Shown here: positions 55,816 through 64,000 of the stretch, one piece after another
How positions within the stretch are numbered: position 1 is the first letter of the stretch
How the letters are laid out: each line of letters opens with the position of its first letter
From: Candidatus Edwardsbacteria bacterium RifOxyA12_full_54_48
GTDB lineage: Bacteria; Edwardsbacteria; AC1; EtOH8
Length of the DNA: 64,000 nucleotides
Assembly: GCA_001777915.1 (NCBI GenBank)
Contig: MFFN01000009.1
Coordinates: 1-64,000, forward strand
Direction of reading: 5' to 3'
Made by a program: the position numbers and the translations under genes
The notes under the pieces: model-generated
Told to the model about the DNA's origin: nothing
Databases searched by the model: none
The model's input: the letters and a program-made list of their open reading frames with translations, nothing else

Positions 55816-56702
55816 GCATTACGGAAAGCAAAACAATAAAATCCGGTCCGGGGCGGCTGCCCGGCCATTTCAAACAGCGGGTCGTCAGGTCCCCCAAGGT
55901 GGAGGAGGTGGCCGGCACCTTGAGCCGCTTAGGCCTGCATTCGGTCTGCGAGGAGGCCCGGTGCCCCAACCGCAACCATTGCTATTCCGAGGGCACGGCC
56001 ACCTTTCTGATAATGGGAGGCAGCTGCACCAGATCCTGCGGGTTCTGCGCCGTCAGCAAGAGCGCTCCCCAAGGGCTGGATCCCGAGGAACCGCGGGCGG
56101 TGGCCCGGGCGGCAGCCGAACTCAAACTGAAATATGCGGTGGTGACCTCGGTCACCCGCGATGATCTGGAGGACGGCGGGGCCGGCCATTTCGTGGCGGT
56201 CATCGAGAATATCCGGCTGCTGGATCCCCCGGTCCTGATAGAAGTGCTGACCCCGGATTTTAGGGGCCGTCCGGAATCGATCGATGCGGTGATCGCCGCC
56301 GGGCCGGATATCTTCAACCATAACCTGGAGACCATCGCCCGGCTGTATCCCCTGGTGCGCCCCCAGGCCGATTATAAAAGATCACTGGGACTGATAACCA
56401 GGGTCAAGAAAAACGGCCTGACCACCAAGTCCGGGCTGATGGCCGGGCTGGGAGAATCGCTGGCCGAGATAAAGGCCGCCATGTCCCATCTGGCCGATGC
56501 CGGCTGCGACATCATTACCATCGGGCAGTACCTGGCGCCATCGGCCCTGCATTATCCGGTGGCCCGGTATTGGGAGCCGGAGGAATTCGAGGAATGCCGG
56601 GCCTACGGCCAGGATCTGCTGGGCCTCAAAGCGGTGGTGGCCGGACCCCTGGTAAGAAGCTCTTATTACGCCCACCAAACATACCAGACCATAAACCATT
56701 AA
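55812..56702 (+). CDS. lipA: Lipoyl synthase
   Basis: This radical-SAM enzyme inserts two sulfurs into octanoyl groups. The 296-residue product shows both iron-sulfur sites: Cys46, Cys51, Cys57 (CEEARCPNRNHC) for the auxiliary cluster and CTRSCGFC (72-79) for the SAM cluster, with a C-terminal RSSY motif supplying a Ser ligand. It overlaps rpoN by four bases, standing where ptsN/hpf normally begin; no lipB or lipoylated enzyme is nearby. Confidence 0.95.
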   Translation: MSITESKTIKSGPGRLPGHFKQRVVRSPKVEEVAGTLSRLGLHSVCEEARCPNRNHCYSEGTATFLIMGGSCTRSCGFCAVSKSAPQGLDPEEPRAVARAAAELKLKYAVVTSVTRDDLEDGGAGHFVAVIENIRLLDPPVLIEVLTPDFRGRPESIDAVIAAGPDIFNHNLETIARLYPLVRPQADYKRSLGLITRVKKNGLTTKSGLMAGLGESLAEIKAAMSHLADAGCDIITIGQYLAPSALHYPVARYWEPEEFEECRAYGQDLLGLKAVVAGPLVRSSYYAHQTYQTINH

Positions 56703-56717
56703 CCGAGGAGGGACAAA

Positions 56718-57038
56718 ATGGATCTGAACATCACCACCAGGCATTTCGACGGGCTGAGCGATTCGCTGCGGTCGGATATCGAAACCAGGATGGTCAAGCT
56801 GGAAAAATTCTTCGACCGCATCGTGGAGGCCAAAGTGATCTTAAGCGAGGAGAAGAACCGGCAGATCGCCGAGGTCTCAATCCATCTGCCGGGCGGGGTC
56901 CGGTTGCTGGCCAAGGAGGAGGCCGGGGACATGTGGGCCGCGGCGGAGCTGGCCATCAAGAAGATAGAGATCCAGGTCAAGAAGGTCAAGGACCGGAAAA
57001 AGGACCGCCAGCGAACCACCCTCAGGAAATCGCTATAA
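56718..57038 (+). CDS. hpf: Ribosome hibernation promoting factor, short form
   Basis: The 106-residue product starts with the family fold (LNITTRHFDGLSDSLRSDI, EKFFDRIVEAKVILSEEK) and ends with a basic helix (KKVKDRKKDRQ). Short HPF dimerises or inactivates 70S ribosomes in stationary phase. It is the usual neighbour of rpoN and carries the older name sigma-54 modulation protein. GGAGGGAC lies ten bases upstream. Confidence 0.92.
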   Translation: MDLNITTRHFDGLSDSLRSDIETRMVKLEKFFDRIVEAKVILSEEKNRQIAEVSIHLPGGVRLLAKEEAGDMWAAAELAIKKIEIQVKKVKDRKKDRQRTTLRKSL

Positions 57039-57059
57039 ACCAACCAACCGGAGGCGCCC

Positions 57060-58028
57060 ATGAAAGCGGTATTGGTAAAGGAGCTGCTGGCCGACCGCCA
57101 GGAGGCCCTGCATTTGGAGGTCCTGACCGGGGATAGCGGCCTGGACCGGAAGATAATCATCGCCGACACCAACCGGCCCGGCCTGGCCTTTACCGGCTAT
57201 ATGGGCTATTTCCTGTGGGAGAGGGTGCAGATAATCGGCATCACCGAGACCGGCTACCTGGAGACCCTGCCGTCGGATAAACGGATCGAGGCCATCAAGC
57301 GGGTCACCTCTTTCGAGCTGCCCTGCATCGTGGTCACCAAGAAGCTGGGGGTGCACCCCGAGCTGCTGTCCGAGGCCAAGGCCAGGAATATTCCGGTGTT
57401 GAGGACCGATATCGACACCACCGAGTTCATTCACCGGCTGTCGTCCTACATCGACAACATGCTGGCGCCCACCACCACCATGCACGGCACCCTGGTGGAT
57501 GTCTACGGGGTGGGCCTTTTGTACACCGGCGACTCCGGCATCGGCAAGAGCGAATGCGCCCTGGACCTGATCGAGCGGGGACACCGGCTGGTGGCCGACG
57601 ATGTGGTCACCATCAAGAAGCGGGGGGAGAGGGTGCTGATGGGCTACGGCAACCAGATGCTGCAGCATCATATGGAGATCCGGGGGATCGGGATAGTGGA
57701 CCTGACCACCCTGTTCGGCATCCGTTCGGTGCGGATGCGCAAAAGGATAGAGGTGGAGGTCCGGCTCAAGCGCTGGTCGGACGACGAGGATTACGAAAGG
57801 CTGGGGCTGGAGGAGAAGCCCACCACCATCCTGGGGGTGGAGATCCCCTTGATCACCGTTCCGGTGGTGTCGGGCAAGAACATCAGCGTGATCTCCGAAG
57901 TGCTGGCCATGAACCATCTGCTGAAACTGTGCGGATACAGCAGCGCCGAGGAGTTCAACAACCGGCTGCTGGATTCCATGCAAAAGAAGTTCGAGTCGGC
58001 CCGGTTCGTGGAGGACGATCTGGAGTGA
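57060..58028 (+). CDS. hprK: HPr kinase/phosphorylase
   Basis: It phosphorylates and dephosphorylates Ser46 of HPr. The 322-residue product has the Walker A motif GDSGIGKS (157-164), the signature MEIRGIGIVDLTTLFGI and the C-terminal PVVSGKNISVISEVLAMN region. The matching HPr with Ser46 and Enzyme I are 2.3 kb downstream, so a Ser/His-regulated relay is complete here. CGGAGG precedes the start. Confidence 0.95.
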   Translation: MKAVLVKELLADRQEALHLEVLTGDSGLDRKIIIADTNRPGLAFTGYMGYFLWERVQIIGITETGYLETLPSDKRIEAIKRVTSFELPCIVVTKKLGVHPELLSEAKARNIPVLRTDIDTTEFIHRLSSYIDNMLAPTTTMHGTLVDVYGVGLLYTGDSGIGKSECALDLIERGHRLVADDVVTIKKRGERVLMGYGNQMLQHHMEIRGIGIVDLTTLFGIRSVRMRKRIEVEVRLKRWSDDEDYERLGLEEKPTTILGVEIPLITVPVVSGKNISVISEVLAMNHLLKLCGYSSAEEFNNRLLDSMQKKFESARFVEDDLE

Positions 58029-58093
58029 CAGGCATCCTTTTCCTCCGCCAAGACCGTGAACGGCCTGCTATGGTGTGCGGCTATCGATGACGT

Positions 58094-58121
58094 CTAACCC
58101 AGACCTTAAGGTCTGGGTTAG
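58094..58121. repeat. 28-base perfect palindrome
   Basis: CTAACCCAGACCTT is followed by its exact reverse complement with no loop. It lies in the hprK-GH57 gap and may be a protein-binding site, cruciform or terminator stem. Confidence 0.8.
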
Positions 58122-58196
58122 GACAGTACATGCGATGATTAAAGGCCATTTATGGATGACGGATCGAACGCTGCCACTGAAAGTTAAATCAACTCA

Positions 58197-58262
58197 ACTC
58201 AACCCCAACCCTTCTCTTGACCTTTTGCTGGACCAGTCGAAGTGAAGGGAGAGGGATGGGGT
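58197..58262. repeat. CT-rich inverted repeat, copy 2
   Basis: ACTCAACCCCAACCCTTCTC near its start and GGGAGAGGGATGGGGT near its end mirror the 37969-38021 element. The remainder of the 253-base gap shows no gene. Confidence 0.55.
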
Positions 58263-58281
58263 AAAAAATAATAAATCAATT

Positions 58282-60354
58282 ATGCCCAAACTTAAATTTA
58301 TATTCGGGGTTCACAACCACCAGCCGGTGGGCAATTTTGATTTCGTCTTCCAGGAGGCGTATCAAAAGGCCTATCTGCCGTTCCTGGAGATGGCCGCCCG
58401 ATACCCCTGGTTCCGCTTCACCATCCACAACAGCGGATGCCTGTGGGAATGGCTGGAGGCCAATCACCCGGAATATTTGGACAAGGTCAAGGTCTTGGTC
58501 AAATCCGGGCAGGTGGAGCTGATGGGCGGGGGCTTTTATGAACCGGTGCTGCCGGCCATTCCGGAGGACGACCGCCGTGGCCAGTTGGAGATGATGTCCG
58601 GATATCTGAAGGATAGGTTCGGTGAAACTCCGGCCGGGGCCTGGGTGGCCGAACGGGTGTGGGAGCCCTGCCTGGCATCGACCCTGGCCGGGGCCGGCAT
58701 CAAATACACGGTGCTGGACGACTACCACTTCAAGTGCGCCGGAAAACAGGAGAAGGACCTGGGCGGTTATTACCTGACCGACGACCAGGGCCAAACGCTG
58801 TCGGTTTTTCCCATCAGCCAGAAACTCAGGTACCTGATACCATTCCATGACGTGGACGAGGTCATGGCTTATCTCCGGGAGCTGTATGATGCCAATAATA
58901 AGGCCCTGGCCATCCTGGCCGACGACGGGGAAAAATTCGGCATCTGGCCCGGAACCTATGACCATGTCTATACCAAGGGCTGGCTGGAACGCTTCCTGGA
59001 AAAACTGTCCCAGAACCTGGACTGGATCGAGCTAAGCACCTTCTCGGAAGCGCTCAAGGAAACATCCCCTTTGGGACGGATATATCTGCCCACCGGATCC
59101 TACGCCGAGATGGGCCAGTGGGTACTGGAGCCGGAATCCGAAGTGATCTATCGGGAGTTGGCGGACCGTCTGAAGAATGATGGCAGCTACCAGCGCTACA
59201 GCCCGTTCGTCCGCGGGGGGATCTGGCGCAACTATCTGGTGAAATATCCCGAATCCAACAATATCTACCGCAAGATGCTTCACATCAGCGGCAAAGCCGC
59301 AGGCTCCGGGGATGATATCAAGCGGGAGCTGTACCGGGGACAGTGCAACTGCGCTTACTGGCACGGGATCTTCGGCGGGCTTTACCTGCCCCACTTGCGG
59401 GAAGCCCTGTACCGGCACCTGATCCGGGCGGAGAATTTGGCGAACAAGGAACGGCCGCCGGAATATCCCACGGTTGAAAGGAAAGATTTCGACGGGGACG
59501 GGCATCAGGAGATCCTTTTGTCCAACGACAAAATGAACCTCTACCTCTCCCCGGAACAGGGGGGGACGATATTCGAATGGGACCTTAAAGAAAAGGAAAT
59601 AAACCTTTTTGACACCCTGGCCCGCCGGCCGGAGAATTATCACCGCCAGATAGCCGACATCGGCCACGGGGACCAGGGGCAGGGGAAGAGCATCCATGAG
59701 ACGCTGACCGCCAAGGAGCAGGGCCTGGAGAAACTTCTCCATTACGACAGATTCCGCCGGGTGGGATCGGTGGACCATCTGTTCGTCGAAGGAACCACCC
59801 TGGAGGAATTCATTGCCTGCGCCCATAAAGAGACCGACCAGACACTGGGCTCTAAGTGGGAGGCCGGAACATCCCAGGAGGGCGAGCTGATAAAAGTAGA
59901 GCTGGCAAAAATATCGGGCGATCTTCAAATATCAAAAACCATATCTCTAGGTGCGGACGGATCGTTTGGGGTTCACTATCGGTGGACCAACAACGGAAAG
60001 GCGGGCCTTGATATTTGGCCGGGGGTGGAGTTCAATTTCGGCTTGCTGTCATCCGGGCCTGGGAGGCATTGCAGCTCGCCGGACCCGCTGATCACCGAAA
60101 GGCTGGATCAGCCGGCATCCGACAATGCGATCAGCCGGCTGACGGTCCACGACCAGCATCGTAAAATGGAGATAGTTCTCTCCCTGAGCCGGCCGGCCGA
60201 CCTGTGGCGGTTCCCGGTGGAGACGGTGTCCCAGTCGGAATCCGGCCTGGAAAGGAATTACCAGTGCTCTTGCTTTTTATGGCATGCCAAATTAAGATTG
60301 GAACCCGGGGAAGGATACAACCTGAACTTTGAAGTAGGATACAAAGGGGTTTGA
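58282..60354 (+). CDS. GH57 4-alpha-glucanotransferase
   Basis: It moves maltodextrin segments between alpha-1,4-glucans. The 690-residue product begins with the GH57 start motif FGVHNHQPVGNFD (8-20), has the nucleophile Glu124 (WVAERVWEP) and acid Asp214 (LADDGEKFG), the same numbering as the Thermococcus litoralis enzyme, and long C-terminal beta domains (DUF1925/DUF1926 type). It is cytosolic, with no signal peptide. Placement between hprK and HPr links storage-glucan use to the phosphorelay. Confidence 0.93.
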   Translation: MPKLKFIFGVHNHQPVGNFDFVFQEAYQKAYLPFLEMAARYPWFRFTIHNSGCLWEWLEANHPEYLDKVKVLVKSGQVELMGGGFYEPVLPAIPEDDRRGQLEMMSGYLKDRFGETPAGAWVAERVWEPCLASTLAGAGIKYTVLDDYHFKCAGKQEKDLGGYYLTDDQGQTLSVFPISQKLRYLIPFHDVDEVMAYLRELYDANNKALAILADDGEKFGIWPGTYDHVYTKGWLERFLEKLSQNLDWIELSTFSEALKETSPLGRIYLPTGSYAEMGQWVLEPESEVIYRELADRLKNDGSYQRYSPFVRGGIWRNYLVKYPESNNIYRKMLHISGKAAGSGDDIKRELYRGQCNCAYWHGIFGGLYLPHLREALYRHLIRAENLANKERPPEYPTVERKDFDGDGHQEILLSNDKMNLYLSPEQGGTIFEWDLKEKEINLFDTLARRPENYHRQIADIGHGDQGQGKSIHETLTAKEQGLEKLLHYDRFRRVGSVDHLFVEGTTLEEFIACAHKETDQTLGSKWEAGTSQEGELIKVELAKISGDLQISKTISLGADGSFGVHYRWTNNGKAGLDIWPGVEFNFGLLSSGPGRHCSSPDPLITERLDQPASDNAISRLTVHDQHRKMEIVLSLSRPADLWRFPVETVSQSESGLERNYQCSCFLWHAKLRLEPGEGYNLNFEVGYKGV

Positions 60355-60620
60355 TGCAGGAGATAAAAGCGCTCATCGTCAACCGCCTGGGCATGCATGC
60401 CAGGCCGGCCGCCCTGTTCGTCAAGACATCCAGTAAGTTCCAGTCCAAGATCTGGGTCCGCAAGGATGATCTGGAGGTCAACGGAAAGAGCATCATGGGG
60501 GTGATGATGCTGGCCGCCGAACCCGGCAGCAGCCTGATCATCAAAGCCGACGGTCCGGACGAGCAGGAAGCCCTGGAGGCCCTGGCCAAGCTGGTAGCTG
60601 ATAAATTCTATGAGGATTGA
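60354..60620 (+). CDS. ptsH: Phosphocarrier protein HPr
   Basis: The 88-residue product has the active-site motif GMHARPAAL with His15, and Ser46 in GKSIMGVMML, the site modified by HPr kinase. ATG 60354 shares its first base with the GH57 stop (TGATG). With HprK present, P-Ser-HPr could act in carbon control as in Firmicutes and some diderms. Confidence 0.95.
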   Translation: MQEIKALIVNRLGMHARPAALFVKTSSKFQSKIWVRKDDLEVNGKSIMGVMMLAAEPGSSLIIKADGPDEQEALEALAKLVADKFYED

Positions 60621-60622
60621 TC

Positions 60623-62386
60623 ATGGCCAATGAGACCAGATTATACGGGATCCCCGTCTCCCCGGGTTTCGGCATCGGCCAGGCTTTCATCTATCGCAAA
60701 AACCTGCCGGTGCTCAAGCGGCGGATGGTGGATAATGCCAACAAGGAGATCGCCAGATTTCACAACGCCCTTAGCAACGCCCGGCTGGAGATCGCCGAGC
60801 TTCGGGATATGATCGCCGGCCGGCTGGGGAGGGATGAGGCCGAGCTGTGGACCGCCCAGCTGATGATGCTGGAGGACGTGACGGTGATCCAAGCCACCGC
60901 CGACAGGATCAGGGAAAAGAAACAGGATGCCGCCTCGGCCTTCCAGGAGACGATCAGCCAGGTGGCCGAGACCATCGAGTCGTCCTCCAATCAGTATCTC
61001 AAAGAGCGGGTGGCCGATATCCGGGATATCTCCTGGCGGGTGATAAAACACATCCAATCCGGGAATCCATCGGTTCTGCATAAGCTTTCCCGGAATTCGG
61101 TGGTGGTGTCCCACGACCTGTCGGCGGCCGATACTGCTTTGATGTCGGCCCGGAATATAGCCGGCTTCATCACCGAGGTGGGAGGCAAGACATCGCATAC
61201 CGCCATTGTGGCCCGCTCCCTGGAGATCCCGGCGGTGGTGGGCATCAAGGACGCTCTGCAGCAGCCCCTGCCCGGCGCCATGGTCATCGTGGACGGCACC
61301 AGGGGGGTGGTCATACTGGACCCGCTGCCCCAGACCCTGGAATCTTACCAACAGGAGCAGAAGGAATACCAGAAGCATATCTCCGACCTGAAGAGGCTGC
61401 GGAAAAGCAAGCCGGTGACCCTGGACGGGCGCCGGATAGAATTGTCTGCCAATATAGAATTGCCGGAAGAGATCCCCTCGGTAAAATCACACGGGGCCAA
61501 GGGCATCGGGCTTTTCAGGACGGAATACCTTTTCCTGACATCCTCCCAGCTGCCCGATGAGGAGCAGCAGTTCGCTATCTACAAACAGGTAGCCGAGAAA
61601 ATCGCCCCGGATCCGGTGATAATCCGCACTTTTGATCTGGGCGGGGACAAGATCAACGGCCACGGCTTCTCGCCCGAGGCCAATCCCTTCCTGGGGTGGC
61701 GGGCCATCAGGTTCTGCCTGGACCGTCCGGAGATCTTCCGGGCCCAGCTCAGGGCCATCCTGAGGGCCTCGGCCTTCGGCTCGGTCAGGATCATGCTCCC
61801 CATGATCTGCTGCCTGGAGGAGGTAACCCAGACCAAGGTCATTCTGGATTCCATCCGACTGGAGCTGGACGAAAAGAAGATCGCCTATGACCGCAACTGC
61901 CAGCTGGGAGTGATGATAGAGACCCCGGCAGCAGCCCTGACCAGCGACATCCTGGCCCCAGAGGTGGATTTCTTCAGCATCGGCTCCAACGATCTTACCC
62001 AATACACCCTGGCGGTGGACCGGGTCAACGAGAAGGTGGCTAAATTGTACGATCCCTTCAATCCGGCGGTGCTTAAACTGATCAAGCAGGTGATAGAATC
62101 CGGGCACCGCTCAGGCATCTGGGTGGGCCTGTGCGGGGAGATGTGCGCCGATCCCCTGGCGGTGCCGCTGTTATTGGGATTGGGTCTGGATGAGTTCAGC
62201 ATGAACGCGGTCTCGGTCCCCGAGGTCAAACGGATGATCCTCAAACTCAGGTTGGAGGATTGCCAAAAGGTGGCCGGGAGGGCCATGGAAGCAAAAAGCG
62301 CGTTGCAGGCCAGGACCGTACTTTCGGAGTTTGTACTGAACATCTTTCCGGACCTGGCCCTGAGCTGTGCCCTGGAAAGATCATGA
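60623..62386 (+). CDS. ptsI: PTS Enzyme I (PEP-protein phosphotransferase)
   Basis: It takes phosphate from PEP and passes it to HPr. ATG 60623 with GAGGA six bases upstream gives 587 residues. Phosphohistidine motif GGKTSHTAIVARS has His192; PEP-binding motifs FFSIGSNDLTQYTLAVDR and VGLCGEMCADP are complete. No sugar-specific EII is in the window, so the relay may be regulatory. Confidence 0.95.
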   Translation: MANETRLYGIPVSPGFGIGQAFIYRKNLPVLKRRMVDNANKEIARFHNALSNARLEIAELRDMIAGRLGRDEAELWTAQLMMLEDVTVIQATADRIREKKQDAASAFQETISQVAETIESSSNQYLKERVADIRDISWRVIKHIQSGNPSVLHKLSRNSVVVSHDLSAADTALMSARNIAGFITEVGGKTSHTAIVARSLEIPAVVGIKDALQQPLPGAMVIVDGTRGVVILDPLPQTLESYQQEQKEYQKHISDLKRLRKSKPVTLDGRRIELSANIELPEEIPSVKSHGAKGIGLFRTEYLFLTSSQLPDEEQQFAIYKQVAEKIAPDPVIIRTFDLGGDKINGHGFSPEANPFLGWRAIRFCLDRPEIFRAQLRAILRASAFGSVRIMLPMICCLEEVTQTKVILDSIRLELDEKKIAYDRNCQLGVMIETPAAALTSDILAPEVDFFSIGSNDLTQYTLAVDRVNEKVAKLYDPFNPAVLKLIKQVIESGHRSGIWVGLCGEMCADPLAVPLLLGLGLDEFSMNAVSVPEVKRMILKLRLEDCQKVAGRAMEAKSALQARTVLSEFVLNIFPDLALSCALERS

Positions 62387-62438
62387 TGGAAAATGGAACG
62401 GACAACCATAAAACCAAAATATAATCAAAGAAGGAAAA

Positions 62439-63554
62439 ATGGACGAGAAGAAGAAACTGCAATTGCTGGATCTGGCCGCCCAATACCAGACCATCAAGCC
62501 GGAGATTGATGAGGCCATCGCCAAGGTGGTCTCCACCGGCGGATTCATCCTGGGCAAGACCGTGGAGGAGTTTGAAAAATCGGTAGCCGGGTTCGTGGGA
62601 GTGAAATACGGCATCGGGGTGAATTCTGGGACCGACGCCCTGTATCTGGCCCTTAAGGCCGCCGGGGTCAAGGAGGGGGATGAGGTGATCACCACCCCGT
62701 TCACCTTCATCGCCACCGCCGAGGTGATCTGCTGGATACCGGCCAAGCCGGTGTTCGTGGACATCTGCCCCGACACCCTTAACATCGATCCGGCCAAGCT
62801 GGAGAAAGCCATCAGCCCCAGGACCAAGGCCATCATCCCGGTCCACCTATACGGGCAGGCGGCCGACATGACCGCGATCATGGAGATAGCCAAAAAGCAT
62901 AAACTGGCGGTGATCGAGGACTGCGCCCAGAGCCTGGGGGCCAAATACCAGGGCCAGCAGACCGGCAGCATCGGCCACATTGCGGGTTTAAGCTTTTTCC
63001 CCAGCAAGAACCTGGGGGCCTACGGCGATGGCGGTATGGTGCTGACCAATGATGAGGAGATGATGAAGATGGTCAAGATGCTGCGCCAGCACGGGCAGGA
63101 CAAGAAATACCACCACCTCAAGCTGGGGGTCAACTCCCGGCTGGATGCCCTGCAGGCCGCGGTGCTGTCGGTCAAGTTGAAGCATCTGGAAAGATGGAAT
63201 CGGGCCCGACAGGAGAAGGCCGGATATTACAATCAGCGCTTTGCCGGGATCGGCGACATCAAAATTCCCCAGGTGCGCCCAAGCAATGAAGCCATCTATC
63301 ACCAGTACACCCTGAGGACCGCCAAGCGGGATGCCATGGTGGAGTTCCTGGGGCAGAACGGGGTGCCGACCGCGGTGCATTATCCCATCCCGCTGCATAT
63401 GCAGCCGGCCTTTGCATTTTTGGGTCACCAGAAGGGGGGCTTTCCGGTGGCCGAAGAGGCCGCCAGTCAGGTGTTCTCCCTGCCGATATACCCTGAGATC
63501 ACCAGGGAACAGCAGGACCAGGTGGTGGACGCCATCGCCAAATTCTACAAATAA
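62439..63554 (+). CDS. DegT/DnrJ/EryC1/StrS-family sugar aminotransferase
   Basis: A PLP-dependent enzyme that aminates nucleotide-linked keto-sugars for surface glycans. The 371-residue product has GVNSGTDALYLALKAAGV, IPVHLYGQAADM, VIEDCAQSLGAKYQG (PLP-contacting Asp) and the Schiff-base Lys in FFPSKNLGAYGDGGM. AAGGAAAA precedes ATG 62439. The exact sugar cannot be told; no other sugar-nucleotide gene is adjacent. Confidence 0.9.
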   Translation: MDEKKKLQLLDLAAQYQTIKPEIDEAIAKVVSTGGFILGKTVEEFEKSVAGFVGVKYGIGVNSGTDALYLALKAAGVKEGDEVITTPFTFIATAEVICWIPAKPVFVDICPDTLNIDPAKLEKAISPRTKAIIPVHLYGQAADMTAIMEIAKKHKLAVIEDCAQSLGAKYQGQQTGSIGHIAGLSFFPSKNLGAYGDGGMVLTNDEEMMKMVKMLRQHGQDKKYHHLKLGVNSRLDALQAAVLSVKLKHLERWNRARQEKAGYYNQRFAGIGDIKIPQVRPSNEAIYHQYTLRTAKRDAMVEFLGQNGVPTAVHYPIPLHMQPAFAFLGHQKGGFPVAEEAASQVFSLPIYPEITREQQDQVVDAIAKFYK

Positions 63555-63563
63555 AATATTAAA

Positions 63564-63587
63564 GACCCAGCCCGCAAGGGCTGGGTC
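63564..63587. terminator. Hairpin terminator between convergent genes
   Basis: GACCCAGCCC and GGGCTGGGTC form a perfect 10-bp stem with a GCAA loop; the T-run is on the minus-strand side (TTTAATATTTT), so it mainly ends rlmN. Confidence 0.8.
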
Positions 63588-63607
63588 CTGGTGGTGGCAG
63601 CGTCTCT

Positions 63608-64000
63608 TCAGGTTTGTTTTGATATTGCCGCGGCCCTCAACTGCCCGCAGGCGGCGCTGATGTCCTGGCCTTTGCTGATCCTGACGGTCACCGCCACCCC
63701 CAACTGGTGCAGCCTTTCAAAGAAGGCCTGCTGGACCTGGGGCGATGAGGGCCTGAAGACACCTTCTCTGCCCCCCGGATTATAAGGTATCAGATTGACC
63801 TTGGCCGGGATGTTCTTTAATAACTTCGACAGTCGGTCGGCATCGCCCAAACTGTCGTTTATCCCGGCCAGCAGGATATATTCAAAGAACACCAGCTTGC
63901 CTTTCCGGTTGCTGAAATCCCGAGCGGCGGTCAGCAGCTCTTTTAAAGGATATTTTTTATTTACCGGCATGATCTTATCTCGAACGGCATCACTGGTGGC
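63608..64000 (-). CDS. rlmN: 23S rRNA/tRNA adenine-C2 methyltransferase RlmN, C-terminal part (partial)
   Basis: A minus-strand gene cut by the right edge; 130 codons are visible. The frame at the edge (ATSDAVRDKIMPVNKKYPL) and what follows (FFEYILLAGINDS, KVNLIPYNPGG, VTVRISKGQDISAACGQL) are typical of RlmN, the radical-SAM enzyme that methylates A2503. The Cys in AACGQL is the conserved C-terminal methyl-carrier cysteine. The radical-SAM CxxxCxxC should lie beyond the window. Confidence 0.93.
   Translation of the reverse strand, partial: ATSDAVRDKIMPVNKKYPLKELLTAARDFSNRKGKLVFFEYILLAGINDSLGDADRLSKLLKNIPAKVNLIPYNPGGREGVFRPSSPQVQQAFFERLHQLGVAVTVRISKGQDISAACGQLRAAAISKQT

Noticed and set aside
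60651-62386. PEP synthase or pyruvate phosphate dikinase instead of Enzyme I
   Set aside because: Length, the GGKTSHTAIVARS context and direct linkage to HPr fit Enzyme I; the ATP-grasp domain of PEP synthase is missing.

Overview
The window is about 64 kb of chromosome from a bacterium with an outer membrane. The envelope evidence is KDO synthesis (kdsA, kdsD), a lipid A type acyltransferase, LptC and LptA homologues, and a beta-barrel outer-membrane protein. The core is moderately GC-rich by eye, and ATGA stop/start overlaps are frequent. The gene complement (long PPi-type phosphofructokinase, an eRF1-like baeRF protein, DUF4159/DUF4175 genes, RHS proteins, GH57 glucanotransferase, HPr kinase) suits an uncultured FCB-like or candidate-phylum lineage. 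That placement is inference; no marker here fixes it.

Layout. 1-16.3 kb: the end of tuf, then the S10-spc-alpha ribosomal super-operon in canonical order (rpsJ to rplQ) with secY, adk, map, infA and rpoA. 16.3-17.4 kb: a repeat-rich spacer with terminators, a degenerate dispersed element, a promoter, a 17-copy CCAGA tandem array and an attenuator-like hairpin before a small coiled-coil gene. 17.5-24.7 kb: an AT-rich accessory island. It holds one full-length secreted RHS-repeat toxin with a putative membrane immunity gene, then two promoterless orphan RHS C-terminal cassettes, one with a clear phospholipase A2 motif, each followed by its own small membrane protein gene. 24.8-32.3 kb: a truncated Xre regulator, a GHL10 glycoside hydrolase, DUF4159, DUF4175 and a TPR protein. 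32.3-37.9 kb: clpP, tRNA-Phe, an outer-membrane protein, a ComF-like protein, and a PPi-phosphofructokinase fused to a cyclic-nucleotide-binding domain. 38-44.6 kb: class II aldolase, a baeRF protein, a cytidylate-kinase-like protein, GAPDH, and a large metallophosphatase-thioredoxin-CcdA fusion. 45.1-58 kb: TPR protein, kdsA, MuiA-like protein, a repeat-flanked GxxExxY gene, kdsD, an acyltransferase, lptC, lptA, rpoN, lipA, hpf and hprK, a rearranged version of the proteobacterial kdsD-lptCAB-rpoN-hpf-ptsN locus. 58.2-64 kb: GH57 glucanotransferase, HPr, Enzyme I, a DegT-type aminotransferase and the 3' part of rlmN on the minus strand.

How the genes fit together. Three glycolytic enzymes (PPi-PFK, FBP aldolase, GAPDH) lie close together. 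The PFK carries a cNMP sensor domain, and a PTS-like relay (EI, HPr with His15 and Ser46, HPr kinase) lies downstream with a maltodextrin enzyme and sigma-54, but no sugar EII component is present. This suggests carbon flux is controlled by nucleotide and phosphorelay signals rather than by PTS sugar uptake. The envelope genes form a second theme, and the RHS island is a compact store of exchangeable toxin tips. Several families of dispersed short repeats mark the borders of the accessory pieces.
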